Source: Cafeteria roenbergensis (Eukaryota > Sar > Bigyra > Bicosoecida > Cafeteriaceae). From it: 64,000 bases of DNA. A program made the position numbers and the translations under genes. The notes below the pieces were generated by a model. That model did no database searches, was not told the DNA's origin, and worked only from the letters and a program-made list of their open reading frames with translations. The stretch's first letter is position 1. The number at the start of each line of letters is the position of its first letter. Positions 31,730-42,418 of the stretch are shown here, in pieces. The DNA is taken from positions 229,077 through 293,076 of the forward strand of contig VLTN01000048.1 of assembly GCA_008330645.1 (NCBI GenBank). Direction: 5' to 3'.

Positions 31730-33601
31730 GCGGAGAGCGTCGGTGCTGAGTCGGCCGGCGCCGGGAAGGAGGATGACGATGGCGCGGCGAGCGGCTCTGA
31801 CGAGGACGACGAGGACGACGAGGAGGGCGCGGATGACAGCGACGCCGACATGAGCGACGCGGACGACAAGAGCGACGTCGCCCCCGCAGGGCCGAGCAAC
31901 GACGCTGAGGAGGGCTGCACCGTCTTCCTCCGCAACGTGGCCTTCGACGCCACCGACGCCGACCTGCGCGCCACCTTTGCCCCGTACGGGACCGTCGCCT
32001 TCGCGGCCGTGGTGCGCGACCGGGCCACTGGCGCCGGCCGGGGCACCGCCTTTGTCAAGTTCTCGTCTCCGGAGGAGGCGGACAAGGCCGTTGCAGCCTG
32101 CGAGGAGTACGACTCCGCCGCTCTCAAGCCCTTCAGCGCCGCGGCAGCGGCCAGCGGGGTCAGCCTGGAGGCTGCGGCCGCACTCGGCGGCACTGACATC
32201 GGCCTCAGCATCAACGGGCGCCGCCTCGTCGCCAAGAAGGCCGTCACCCGCGGCACCGCGACCGACCTCAAGTCTGACTCGGCTAAGCGTAAGGCTGGCG
32301 AGGCAGGCGACCGCTGGGAGAAGCGCCACCTCTACCTTGCCAAGGAGGGTCAGCTGACCGGCGACGTCCTGGCAGAGCTCCCCGAAGTGGACCGGGAGAA
32401 GCGAGAGCGCGCAGTGGTGGAGCGCAAGGCGAAGCTCAAGGCGCCGGTGTTCTTCGTCAACCCCTGCCGTCTCAGCGTGCGAAACCTCTCGCGTGCGATC
32501 GACGAGAAGACGCTCCGCAAGCTCTGCATGGACGCGGCCGTGGAGGGCATGCGCGCGGGAGTGGTGGTCAAGGGCGAGGGGGACCCGTCGCTCAGGCCCC
32601 CCGCGGGGTCCAAGCCCCGCGCCCGCATCGTCAAGCTCAACCTGTTCCGCGAAACCGCGCTGGAGCGGGCCGGAAGGAAGGGCCAGGCGGCGGCCCGGGA
32701 GGCGGCGGAGGCGGTGCGGGAGCAGGGGCTGGCCGCGGGGAAGGTGGTTGGCCAGTCCAAGGGGTTCGCCTTTGTGCAGTTTGAGGAGCACGTTCACGCG
32801 CTGGCGTGCCTGCGCCGGCTGAACAACAACCCGGCGTTTGCGTGGGCCGCTGTGGGCGGCCGCGCCGCGATGGCCAAGCCGGAAGCGGATCGCTCCCGCC
32901 TGCTGGTGGAGTTCGCCGTGGAGAACGCATCCAAGCTCAAGGTGCGTGAGAAGCGCCAGGAGACCGCGCGGAAGCGCCGCGACGCCGAGGCCAAGGTGCA
33001 CGGGTCGGCCGACGCGGCCAAGGAGGCCGGAAACGCTCGGCGGGAGCGCCGGCAGGCCGCTGGCGAGCGGCGCCGGGCCAAGCAGGCCGGCGACTGGGAG
33101 GCCTGGGAGCGCGCCCACACCTCGGGAAAGCTTTCGGCCGACGCCAGCGGCGAAACAGAGGCCGCAGCGTCGTCAGCGGACGGCGCGACGGCCTCCTCCT
33201 CTTCGTCGTCGTCGTCTGCCTCGGCGTCTGCGACTGGCGCGGCCGCCGGCGCCGATGGGGCTCCCAGGGGCACCAAGGCCGAGCGCCGGCGCGCTGCGAA
33301 GCGCGCTCGCTCGGACAGCCGCCGCAAGGCCAAGCGTGACGGCAGAGCCCCGCCCACTGCGACGTCTTCCTCTGCGCCGGCTGCTGCTGGCGGGGAGGCT
33401 GCAGAGCCGCAGGTGGCAGAGCAGGGCAGCCGCTCGGGCAAGCGCGCCCGCCGTGGCAGCGCCGCCGCCGCTGCTGCTGCTGCTGCCGCTGCGCCGGCCG
33501 TCCCTACCCGCCGCGCCCGCGGAGAGAAGGCTCGGCGCAAGACGGAGGACAACCGCGCCGACGCGCTCGAGTCGGCATACCTCGCCGCCATTGAGGCCTG
33601 A
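29922..33601 (+). CDS. Multi-RRM nucleolar ribosome-biogenesis protein (RBM28/Nop4-like)
   Basis: Three exons, 29922-30044, 30161-30258 and 30493-33601, ~1,109 aa; donors GTGAGC and GTGAGT, acceptors GCAG. RRM1 (~24-100) is rebuilt across both introns: TVFVRALAPEVDD, KLEELFATGGPVKRAFLVRD, then GRSKGFGFVQF. Further RRM units lie at ~172-290 (degenerate), ~301-404 (RVIVRNLPFGATEADLW, GFGFGQF), ~548-660 (TVFLRNVAFDATDADLR) and ~729-887 (RLSVRNLSRAIDEKTLRKLC). A Ser/Asp acidic tract (~457-540) and a Lys/Arg-rich C-terminus are typical nucleolar features. RHLYLAKEGQLTG before the last RRM is a Nop4/RBM28 hallmark; Nop4 is needed for 60S maturation and 27S pre-rRNA processing. Longer than yeast Nop4 because of low-complexity insertions. 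Confidence 0.88.
31674..31735 (+). repeat. Ser-Asp hexanucleotide repeat
   Basis: (AGYGAC)n units following a (TCG)n poly-Ser stretch, encoding a Ser-Asp run in the acidic linker of the RBM28-like protein. Confidence 0.85.
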
Positions 33602-34459
33602 GCCGCCGCCGGCTCTGCGATGGCAAGACCCGCCGCACCTGGGTCCCGGGCAATGGCGGGGTGGGGTGCGTCATTGGGGGAGGGCGGCGGCCGGGGGGGC
33701 GGGGGCGCCGGCTCAGGAGGGGCGAGGCTGCGTGGGGCAGGGCTGCAGTGAAGCTGCCTCTCAGAGCGTGCCCGGTGGGTTGGTGCCTGGTCAACCCTCG
33801 CCCCTCCCGTACGACCCGCCACGCGCGGTTTTGCCTCCAATCCCGTTCCTGGGGCCGCCGCGGCGAACGGGTGCTGTGTTTCTGTGTGCTGCTGCGCGTT
33901 GCTCGCTCGCTCTCTCAGTCTCTGGCTGCGTGTGCAATGCAGCCAATTCGTCCGTGCTTCGGCCAACGCCTCACACACGCTCGCACGCACTCGCGCACCC
34001 ACAGACACACCAGCGCCAACAGCAACACTCCCCCTGAAGCAGACGTCCCCGGTGCGCCCGCCGCCGAAACCGTTGAATGCAAGTCCAACCAGCCGGCGTG
34101 CAAGCGCGCGAGGCAGACGAATCACGAATTGTTCCCTTTCAAAACACGCGGCGCCCACAACGCAAGCCTCGTCACTTGGCAGACCCGGCCGCAGCCGCTG
34201 CGCGCATCGCAAGAAGGAAGCCCCCCGCTTGCACAGCGTCCTCGGCAGTCCAGCCTTCGGGCTCGGCTGAGCGCAACACGGCAGGGCCCATCAGGCCGCC
34301 GTCTCGGCGAAGCCCCGATCGAAGAAGCTGCGGAGGGGTGTTGGCGCGGGGGCGTGGGGCGAGGGCGCAGCTGTCGGCATGTGGCTTCAGGCCTTGAGCG
34401 CGCTCGCGGCCAGCGATTGCAAGGGAGACACACCTAGTGCACAGCCGCAGCCGCAGCCG
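33602..34459. other. Convergent intergenic region
   Basis: An 858-bp 3'-to-3' spacer between the RBM28-like gene and a minus-strand gene. It has G-rich runs at about 33,690-33,710 and CA/CT-rich stretches around 33,960-34,030. No gene recognised. Confidence 0.5.
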
Positions 34460-35730
34460 CTAGCGTGCCGCAGAGGCGAGGGGGTGGCAGGGCTTGGCGA
34501 GGCGGACCGCGTCTCTCACCGGAACACAGAGTGGCTCTGCTTCGAAGTGCTTCAGCGCCACGTCATCGGACGGCTTGGGCTCCGTGAGGTCCTGGTTCAG
34601 CTGCATGACGCTCGATACCGTCGCGACGGGGAATCCCTCCGGGAGCGGGAGCTCTCTCAAGGCGTCCTCCAACTGGCCGCGCGTGGTGCTGGCGCCGCGC
34701 TTCCCCTCCAGCGCCCGGAACAGCAGCCCTGCCCGGGCGCTCTCGGCGCCGAGCTGCCCGAGGGCGCTGGCTGCCATTTCTGCCTCTGACGAGCCGGCAG
34801 AGCCCGCCTGGGTGGCAGAGCCCGCGTCCACGGACGCGTTGAGCGCTGCAGCGACAAGCAGGGCGAGGCGGGTAATCGTTTTCCCGTCGGGGGAAGCCGC
34901 CGCTAGCGCCGCGAGTGCTGCCTCTGCGGCTGCGGCCACGGCTGGGGGCGCGTCCACGGCGGCGCAGGCGTTGGCCAGTCTGGCAGAGCAGGCGGCGAGG
35001 GGCACTCCTCCCTGGGGCCACTGCGGGCCCGAGAAATCAGGGGGAAGGGGGGGGGGGAAGGGGCGGTCGCGAAGAGGCGTCAGGCGCAGAAGCAGAGCGA
35101 GGGAGCGACGCAGGCGGCGATGAGCGACGCGCAGGCAATCGCAGGCGCGGGCGCTGCGGGGCCAGGGAGCGGGCCGCGCTGTGCGTGCCGAGGGCCGGCG
35201 TGGGGCGCAGCGCCAGTGGCAGCACGCCCGCTCCGCTTCGCCACCGGCACAGCTGCTGGCGACCCGCGCGCATCCTGGCGCACCAGCGCTCGGCAACCCC
35301 GCGCAGCCCCCCAACGCATGCCCCCCCCCCAGGGTTGGGGGCTCGGACCCCAGGCTGCCCGCGCACGGCACGCGCCCAGATGCGCGCACGCGCTGCAGAT
35401 GAATGGTGCATCGACGCTCACCTCGCCGCGAGACTCCGTGATGAGGAGCTCGACCGCTGGCTGGTCTGCGAGCGCCGGCCGCGAGAAGTCGACCGGGCCC
35501 TCCAACGCCCGCGCGAGAGCCGCCTTGCGCCGCCGGGTGTCGTACAGCGTGTGCACGACCAAGCCCACGTTGCCAACCACGGCGGCGCCGAGGAAGAGGC
35601 GAACCACGACCGGCATGGCGGAGCGCTGGCCGGATGCGGCGGCAGTTGCCAGCGCGCGGCCTGCAGGCGCACGAGCGAGCGGCTGTGGGCAGGCGCGTGC
35701 AGCGCGGGCGAGGCGAGCAGCAACGCGCAT
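34460..35730 (-). CDS. Putative mitochondrial membrane-anchored protein of unknown function
   Basis: Two minus-strand exons, 35422-35730 and 34460-35020 (donor GTGAGC, acceptor CCGCAG, phase 0), 289 aa. The N-terminus MRVAARLARAARACPQPLAR is Arg/Ala-rich and acid-free, like a mitochondrial presequence; an upstream in-frame ATG at 35850 is possible. One hydrophobic segment follows (VVVRLFLGAAVVGNVGLVVH, ~40-60), then RRRKAALARALEGPVDFSRP. The second exon is Ala-rich and helical (armadillo-like in feel: ALAALAAASPDGKTITRLAL) and ends in a less biased C-terminus. No family recognised. It shares a 281-bp divergent spacer with the DHHC-type gene. Confidence 0.55.
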
Positions 35731-36011
35731 GCCGGCCAAGGGGACTTCGGAGGCTGGCGCGTGGCGGGCGGCGGCGAGGCTTTGCGGGGCAACTCGGCCG
35801 GCAGAGCAGCAGCGGCTGGCCGTCTGGCAGCAGCCGCGCCGCTGTCGCACTCGCCCGCACCTCCCCCGGCGACAGGCAGCCAGGCTCGCGCTGGCGGGAT
35901 CGCAAGGGGACCCGAGGGGGACTGGGCCTCCTTTTCGCGCGGCGCCATCCCGGCTGGCGACTGCCGGCCCGCCGGAGCGCAGGGGCGGAAGCGCGAGAAC
36001 TGCGCTCGGGC

Positions 36012-37412
36012 ATGATCGTCACGCACCCCCGGCTGGCCGCTCGCCTGGCCCTGGCGGTGCCGGTCCTGGGCGTGACCTCCATAATTCTGTGCATATGGTG
36101 GTACACGGCGGTGGAGGGGCTGCTCCTTGGGGTGATGAGCGGAAGCCTCGGAGCCGGTTCCGCAGTTGCGTTCGGCCTCGCCACTGCGGGCATGGTTCTG
36201 ACCCTCTGGTCCTTCCTCGTGACGGCGCTGACGCACCCGGGAAGGGCCCCCGCCTTTTTTATGGACCTCCACCCGACAGACGTGGAGAGGGTGGACGACG
36301 ACTTGCCTCCGGAAGCCCGCGGCAACGGGACTCGGCCGACGTTGCTGCGGGTCCTCCGCAGGCGACCTCCGCTGATCGGGAGCGACGGGACTGCGCATTG
36401 CCGGATGTGCAAGGAGCCCAAGCCCGTGAGAGCGCACCACGACAGCGTGAGCGGGCAGTGCATCCTCCGAATGGACCACTTTTGCCCGTGGACAGGCAAC
36501 ACGATTGGGCTTTGCAACTACAAGCCCTTCTTCCAGTTCGTGACGTACGCGATGCTCACATGCGCACTGCTCACGCTGGCCAACCCCAGTGGCGTGCTGG
36601 GGGGCCTCTTGAAATCTGACTCCTCGACCGGAAACCCGGGGCCAGTGAGACAGACGTTCGGGCGGCTGCTGGCTTCGGTGCTGGCGCTAAGCTTTGCCCT
36701 GACGCTGGCCTTCTTTGTGGCCATGCACTCGGTGATCATTTCGCGCAACCAGACAACCCTGGAGGCGGGGCTGGACGAGCGGTCGTTCAACCTCGGGTCG
36801 CTGCTTGCCAACTGGAAAGCCGTGTTCGGCGAGAACAAGTGGGCTTGGTTTTTGCCCATTCCCGCGACGGACGCGTTGGTTGCGTCGCGCATGGGCACGT
36901 TTTACCGCCGCACCGTCACGTCTGTGAACCGCTCCGGCGAAACGGCGGTGTGGCAGGCGCGCCAGCGCGAGTGGCAGCGTTCCAAGCAGCAGAGCTGGCT
37001 CGCTCGGCTCATCCCCGGGCTGGGCAGCGAGAGGCCGACGGACTGGCTCTTCTGGTGGCCCGCAGAGAGCCACCTGGGAGCGGGCGGCGCAGGGGCCGCG
37101 CAGGCCGTTCGCGCAACCACGCAGCTCGCGCGGCCTTCGGCTGGCGCCGCGCCCGATCTGCGAGCCACACTCGCCACAGGTGACGGCGTGTTTGGAGCGC
37201 AAGAGGCGGCGGCGCTCGCCCCCGCGCCCCAGCCTGGGTCGACCATCACCCTTGGCGGCGCGGAACCAAGCCACGCGCCCTCCCCCGTGGAGCCCCGCGC
37301 AGCCAGGCCGATGCGGCCAGCGGCGGGCGACCGCAAGCCCCTCAAGGGGGCCCTCGTGGTGCCTGGGCGGAACCGTGGCGGCCCGCCCAAGACGGTCAGG
37401 ATCTCCTTGTGA
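36012..37412 (+). CDS. Divergent DHHC-family (palmitoyltransferase-like) membrane protein
   Basis: A 466-aa single exon. TM segments: ~11-33, ~37-68, ~185-200 and ~225-250. The Cys-rich cytosolic loop between TM2 and TM3 reads CRMCKEPKPVRAHHDSVSGQ, then C-ILRM-DHFC-PWTGNTIGLCNYKPFF. In the family (Cx2C...HCx2Cx2C...DHHC...NCVG) this catalyses protein S-acylation at the DHHC Cys. Here the core is DHFC (155-158; catalytic Cys158 kept). Two zinc ligands of the HCxxCxxC block are replaced (Asp, Ser) and the NCVG Cys is Thr. It is therefore either a diverged acyltransferase or a pseudoenzyme. The C-terminal third is Pro/Ala-rich cytosolic tail. Confidence 0.75.
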   Translation: MIVTHPRLAARLALAVPVLGVTSIILCIWWYTAVEGLLLGVMSGSLGAGSAVAFGLATAGMVLTLWSFLVTALTHPGRAPAFFMDLHPTDVERVDDDLPPEARGNGTRPTLLRVLRRRPPLIGSDGTAHCRMCKEPKPVRAHHDSVSGQCILRMDHFCPWTGNTIGLCNYKPFFQFVTYAMLTCALLTLANPSGVLGGLLKSDSSTGNPGPVRQTFGRLLASVLALSFALTLAFFVAMHSVIISRNQTTLEAGLDERSFNLGSLLANWKAVFGENKWAWFLPIPATDALVASRMGTFYRRTVTSVNRSGETAVWQARQREWQRSKQQSWLARLIPGLGSERPTDWLFWWPAESHLGAGGAGAAQAVRATTQLARPSAGAAPDLRATLATGDGVFGAQEAAALAPAPQPGSTITLGGAEPSHAPSPVEPRAARPMRPAAGDRKPLKGALVVPGRNRGGPPKTVRISL

Positions 37413-37645
37413 CAGGTACTGCTCGCTGACGGGCTGGCTGGCTGCCCGTGCGGCACTGGGGTGCGTGGGCTGCGCGAGTGGTTGATCGTAGGGCGAGCGA
37501 ATCTATGCATCGCATCAAGCATTCCGCGCCCCTGCGGCGCGCCCCCTGCTCCGAGCTGCTCCCGCATCGCACATTGGGCACTCAGCGTGGCGGGCCGTGC
37601 TAGCGCCCGCCGGCATCAGGCGGGGGCCGGGACGATTCTTTCCCC

Positions 37646-38719
37646 ATGGCGGTAGCCGCAGCGGAAGCCGCGGGCTTGCGGTCCAAGTTGCTTGCCACGG
37701 AGGTCAAGAGCGCTCTGTGCATCTGCCCGCCGCAAGCGCTGTGGCCGTCCATACAGGGCGTGCGCGAGAGGATGGACAAGTCCTACCTGAGGTGGATGCC
37801 GCACATCAACGTTGCCTACCCGTTCGTCGGTGCAGGGCGCGCGGAGGAGGCGGCCAGCGTGCTGCGTTCTGCGTTCCGCTCAGCAGGGATCGCGGAGTTC
37901 TCCGTCGCGTTGGACTCCGCTGGCTACTTTCAGCACAGCAAGAAGTCGTCCACGCTATGGCTGGCGCCGCGCGTCGTCGACGGAGGCGAGCCGGTGAGCG
38001 CCTCAGCGCGTCGCCGATCGGGCAATTGCTGCGCAGATGTGCGCCTTGGCATTCGCCACCGCTCCGACGCGCTTCACGTGGCCATGCCGCAGGACGTGCT
38101 GGACAGGCTACAGCGCGCCGTGCAGGGAGCAATCCCCGCCTGCAGCCACCTGCGTGAGCGTGGGGGCGACGGCCAGTTTCGGCCGCACCTGTCTCTGGCC
38201 CAGCTGGGCGCGCCCCGGCAGGCAACTGCCGCGCTGGCGGAGCTGCTAAGGGCCGGCGCGGGGCCGGAGGCAGCCGCCGCTCTGCGCCCGATCGCGGATG
38301 GGGTGTTGCCGCGCCGGGCGCCGCTGTCGCGAGGCGGCGCGTCAGCGGGCGAGGCCGCAGCAGCTGCCTACCCGGAGGCCGATGCCGCCGGCGCAGCTGG
38401 GGCAGGCACCGTCGCCGTCGGCGCAGCTGGGGCAGGCGCCGTCGCCGTCGGCGCAGCTGCGGGCAGGGCAGTCTCGAGCGAGGCGCTGGCTTCCAGCGGC
38501 CTCACCTTCACCGTGAGATGCCTCTACATCATCCGCCGGGAAGGCTTCGACGACCCGTTCCGGGTCGTCGGTCGCGTGGCCGTGGGCGCCGGGCCCGCCG
38601 ACGAGGAGTGCCTCCCCCTCGGCTTCGTGTACGCGCCGCCCGAGCCGCCCCCCGGCAGTCGCTGTCTCCGCAAGGGCGGAAACGGCGCCGCCATCCTCAG
38701 GGCCAGGGCCAAGCTCTGA
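37646..38719 (+). CDS. 2H phosphoesterase-superfamily protein (2'-5' RNA ligase / AKAP7-like)
   Basis: A 357-aa single exon. Two HxS/T-like motifs define the superfamily: PHINVAYPF (His53-Ile-Asn55) and FRPHLSLAQL (His181-Leu-Ser183), ~128 residues apart as usual for 2H folds, with a beta-rich segment (FSVALDSAGYFQHSKKSSTLWLAP) between. Members hydrolyse 2',3'-cyclic or 2',5'-linked nucleotide phosphodiesters. In the first motif Asn replaces the usual Ser/Thr. Residues ~250-285 carry a duplicated 30-bp repeat (GAAGAGTVAV). After it, LTFTVRCLYIIRREGFDDPF restores the fold's last strand, so the repeat sits in a loop. Substrate is unknown. Confidence 0.7.
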   Translation: MAVAAAEAAGLRSKLLATEVKSALCICPPQALWPSIQGVRERMDKSYLRWMPHINVAYPFVGAGRAEEAASVLRSAFRSAGIAEFSVALDSAGYFQHSKKSSTLWLAPRVVDGGEPVSASARRRSGNCCADVRLGIRHRSDALHVAMPQDVLDRLQRAVQGAIPACSHLRERGGDGQFRPHLSLAQLGAPRQATAALAELLRAGAGPEAAAALRPIADGVLPRRAPLSRGGASAGEAAAAAYPEADAAGAAGAGTVAVGAAGAGAVAVGAAAGRAVSSEALASSGLTFTVRCLYIIRREGFDDPFRVVGRVAVGAGPADEECLPLGFVYAPPEPPPGSRCLRKGGNGAAILRARAKL

Positions 38720-39065
38720 CGAGCAGCCGCCGCCCAGGCAGAGCTGTGCACGCCGCCGCCTCCTCCAGCGCGGCGCATGCCGGGGCCGCTCGATGCAGTC
38801 CCCGCCGCGGGCAGCCGCCCCGCTGCACGCGGGCAGCTTTCGCGCGTTCCGGAGGCAAATGCGCCCCCCAGGACGGCGTGCGCACACGATTTGTTGGTGC
38901 CCGCTCCGTCGACGAATCTTGCGCCACGCGCGCCCCGGCCGCCCCCCATGCGCGCGGTTTGCGCGGCGATTCATGCAGAGCCCGGGCGCTCTGCGCGACT
39001 GGCGACAAATGCCAGCCTTGAAGCACCTGGCCACGCCTCCAAGCGGAAGCGCGCTGGCCCTGGCA
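38720..39065. other. Intergenic region
   Basis: A 346-bp spacer between two plus-strand genes. An in-frame ATG at 39,008 (MPALKHLATPPSGSALALA) could extend the Atg22-like protein. Nothing else seen. Confidence 0.45.
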
Positions 39066-41278
39066 ATGTCGACTGGGGTCGTTAATCCGAAGCCGTCGCC
39101 CGCGGGTGGGGGCGGAGCGCCTGCTGCGCTTGTGCCGGCGAGCGCAGGTTCGCAAGCGGATGCTGTTGATGGCGCCCTCCCTGCAGCGGACGCCGAGACG
39201 GACCCGGACCATCCGCCGGTCACCCAGCGGGAGCTGCGCGGATGGTGCGTTTTGACCACCGAAGGGGACGAGGGCTCGCGCGTCTGCCGCGCCGGCGCTC
39301 CCGACGGGCCTCCGCAAGTGTCGCCAATGCTTGCAGTCGTTTCTTTGCCCGCCCTCGCCGCGCCTCCTGCCCGCGCGCAGGTATGCCTTCGACGCGGGGT
39401 CGAGTGCCGTCAGCACAGTGGTCATCAGTGGCTTTTGGCCCCTTTTGGTCCAGGACACTGCCATCGCGGCGTCTGGTGAGCCAGCGCGCGGTGCAAGGTG
39501 CGCCGCAACCCTCGGCCGCAACCTTGTGACCTGCGCGCACGAGGATCGGACGCGCCCGCCTCCCGGGCACCCCATTTCCCCCATCCCCTCCGCGAGCCCC
39601 TGCTCGCAGGGTTTCCGGAGGTGTGCCCCAATGTGATTCGCAACGCAACCTTCATTGCTGAGGCCCTGGGGGCGACCACAGCCGAGGTGGCTTTTCGGCA
39701 ACTCGCCCCGACCGCCGACGGTTGCGTCGGCGACGTGTGCCCCGGGCTCCCCGCAACCGTCAGCCAGTGTCTGGAGGCCGACGGCAGTTCGCTCTTCCCG
39801 CTGCGGGTCAACTTTGCCGGGACGCCGGTCGAGCCAACCAGCTTCGCGTCAGCCGCCATCTCCCTCAGCGTCATTTTGGTGAGGCTTTGCCTCGCTGCTG
39901 CCAACAAATCGCCCCACCGTGGCCGCGCTGAGCCGGCGCCCGCGGTGGCACTGCGCGCTTTGCGCACTGCGCCTCGCGCTCGCTCCCAACCGCACTGCCT
40001 CTCGTGAGCACGCGCCTTGTGCAGCAAGTCGCGGTGTTCATCTCCCTCGGAGCGTACGCCGACCACGGCAGGGGCCGCCTCACTGCGCTCAAGGTCCTGA
40101 CCCTTCTCGGCGGGCTGCTTTGCTTTGCCATGTTTGCGGTCAACGAGAACACGTGGTGGCTTGGCGGCATCTTCGGGGCCCTGATCAACGTGCTGTACGG
40201 CGCAACCTTTGTCGCGTACAACGCATGGCTTCCGCAGCTGGCCGTGAAGCACCCGACCATGCTAGGAAAGGTTGATGCCGGGACGGCTGAGGGCAAGGCG
40301 AGCCTCCAGTACCTCATGGACGAGCTGTCTGGCAAAGGCTTCATGTGGGGCTACATCGGCTCTGTGGTCTGCATGGCAGTGTGCGTCGGGTTCACGATCT
40401 TCCTTCCCTCGTCGCTGGCCTACCCGCTGAACATGGCGTTTGCTGGGGCGTGGTGGCTTGCGTTTGCCGTCTGGACCTTCGCCACGCTTGAGCCCAGGCC
40501 CGGCCCGCCCCTGCCTGCCGGCGTCAACCCCATCGCCTTCTCGTGGAGGCGGATGTTTGCGACGGTCTCCCGGGCGCGGCACTTGCCGCAGCTTTGGTGG
40601 ATGCTGGGCCTATGGTTCCTGTACAGTGACGGCTTCAACATCGTGGCGTCTGTCGGCGCCCTCTACGCCAACAGCGAGGTCGAATTCGGCTTCAGTCGCT
40701 CCACAGCGCTGGCCATTCTCATCATCCTTTCGCCAATCATGGCGGCGATCGGCAACGCTGCATGGCTTGCCATCGCTAAGCGATTCGACTTGAGCGCCAG
40801 GACTGTCGTGATTCTCAACCTCTGCATCATCGTCGTTGTGCCCGTCTGGGGGCTGCTGGGATTTGCGACAACCGCGATTGGCCTTCGGCACGGCTGGGAG
40901 CTCTTCGTCGGCATTGCAGTCTACGGGTTCAACCTGGGCGCTGTCCAGAGCTTCTCGAGGTCCCTGTTTGCGTCGCTCGTGCCCCGCCAGCAACTGAGCG
41001 AGCTGTTCGCGCTATACGAGATCACCGACAAGGGTTCGAGCTGGCTGGGCCCACTCATTGTGGCCTTGGTCCAGCAGGCGTCCGGCACGCTCCGCCTGGC
41101 CTTCATCTACATCTTGGTTATGCTCGTGGTGCCAGCGCTTGGCCTCCTCACCCTGGACGTAGCCAGCGGGCACAGGCAAGCGATCGCGATGGAGCGCGTT
41201 TTGGACGAGGAGACTGTCCTGCGAGCACGGTCCATCCAGGCTGACAAGGCGGCCGAGTCGGCCGGAACCGATCCGTGA
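39066..41278 (+). CDS. Atg22-like MFS transporter
   Basis: Four exons, 39066-39244, 39381-39475, 39610-39878 and 40025-41278, all phase-compatible, give 598 aa. The first join creates RELRGWYAFDAGSSAVSTVV, the Atg22 signature (gWYaYdfAnSaf); the third gives SLSVILQVAVFISLGAYADH (family: sviLQ...lgAlAD). About 11-12 hydrophobic helices follow, with typical MFS/Atg22 loops (YNAWLPQLA, FSRSLFASLVPRQQLSELFA). Yeast Atg22 is a vacuolar exporter of amino acids released by autophagy; a vacuolar or lysosomal role here is inferred. A loop between the first helices carries several Cys (CPNVIRN, CVGDVCPG), probably lumenal. An upstream ATG at 39008 is an alternative start. Confidence 0.88.
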
Positions 41279-42418
41279 GGCTTTCCCGGGATGGGGGAGA
41301 AAGGCTGGCGGGCGCCGGTGTCCCCCCTGGTTCCTATCTCTGCAGCGCGTGAAATTGACGAACCCCCGGGATGCGCGGAGCCCGTTCAAAAGCAACCAGT
41401 CTCACACGGAGGAGGCGGGCTTCGCGTCTGGAGACCTGCCCAAGCATCACTCTCAGTGGCACTCAGTCGCGCGAGAAGGGCCACGAGGCGGCTGGCCGTG
41501 GTCGCTGCAACGCGATGGGCCCACCACCTCTGCAAGCGTGACGCCGCAGTGCTGGAAAAGGCACCACCGGAGTCACCCGTCTCGGCCATCCCGCCTTGCC
41601 GGCCAAAGCCTCATTCGATTCGGGAGCCAGCTCGTTTGGGCGAATAGCGTTGGGGTGGTGGGCGCGGCCAGCGCACCGCTGCGCGCGACCATCAAGCGCC
41701 AAACTGGCGCACATCCCAACGTGTCGTATTTCCTGTTCAAGCCGACGCGTGCCGCGGCCAAGCCCGAAGCGGCTGCCCCATGAGAACGTAAGACGGTGCC
41801 GCCCTCTCTGGCTGCGATGCCTTGTCGCCACGATTACCGATGAGGGTGATCCGCGGCCTTGCGTTGAGCGCTGTTTCCCGTGCGACGGCACACTCGCGCC
41901 GCGCTGCCTTGCTCTGGGCCTGCCGCCGCAGTTCCCGCTCCCGGGCCGCGCTGGAGACACCTTTGCCGGGAAACAACGAGGGTGGCGCCTCAGCCGGGGA
42001 CCGGAAGCCAGGCCGCTTGCAGCGCAAGAAGCAGCGGCGCCCAGTGGCCAGGGGCTGCTGCTGCCCGGAACCGCGTGCTGGCACTGCAACCGACCCTCTC
42101 CGGCCGAGAGGCAGCGGTCGGGCCCAGGGGCCTCCTGCGGCAACCCGCAGGGGCAAATCTCAGACGGGCGCTGCTCCTGAAACGCAACAGTCCCACGGGT
42201 CCACCTCTGGCTGCTTGCACATCTACCGGTGCGGCGAACGAGTGTTCCCGGCCTCGCGCACACGCGCGAGCCACGACCTGCGAGCTGGGTGTCCGAGCAG
42301 CCAGCCTCCGACGCTTGTTGCTCATGCCGAGCTCGCCTCGCCAGCGGCTGGGGCCGACCCGCAGCGCGCTAAAGGTGAAGCCGAGGCGCGAAGCTTGCCG
42401 GCGCCGCCGCTTGGTTGC
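41279..42418. other. Intergenic / uncertain 5' region
   Basis: A 1.14-kb stretch between the Atg22-like gene and the giant surface-protein gene. The downstream frame is open back to about 41,822, with an in-frame ATG at 41,840 (MRVIRGLALSAVSR). It could be coding, 5' UTR or contain an intron. Other frames lack family support. Confidence 0.4.

Noticed and set aside
37992-38034. Intron in the 2H phosphoesterase gene (GTGAGC...GCGCAG)
   Set aside because: Removing it shifts the frame away from the second HxS motif, so the gene is kept as one exon.
41822-42418. N-terminal extension of the giant surface protein
   Set aside because: It starts at a non-ATG codon or an ATG with no signal-like features and is low complexity; kept only as an uncertain 5' region.
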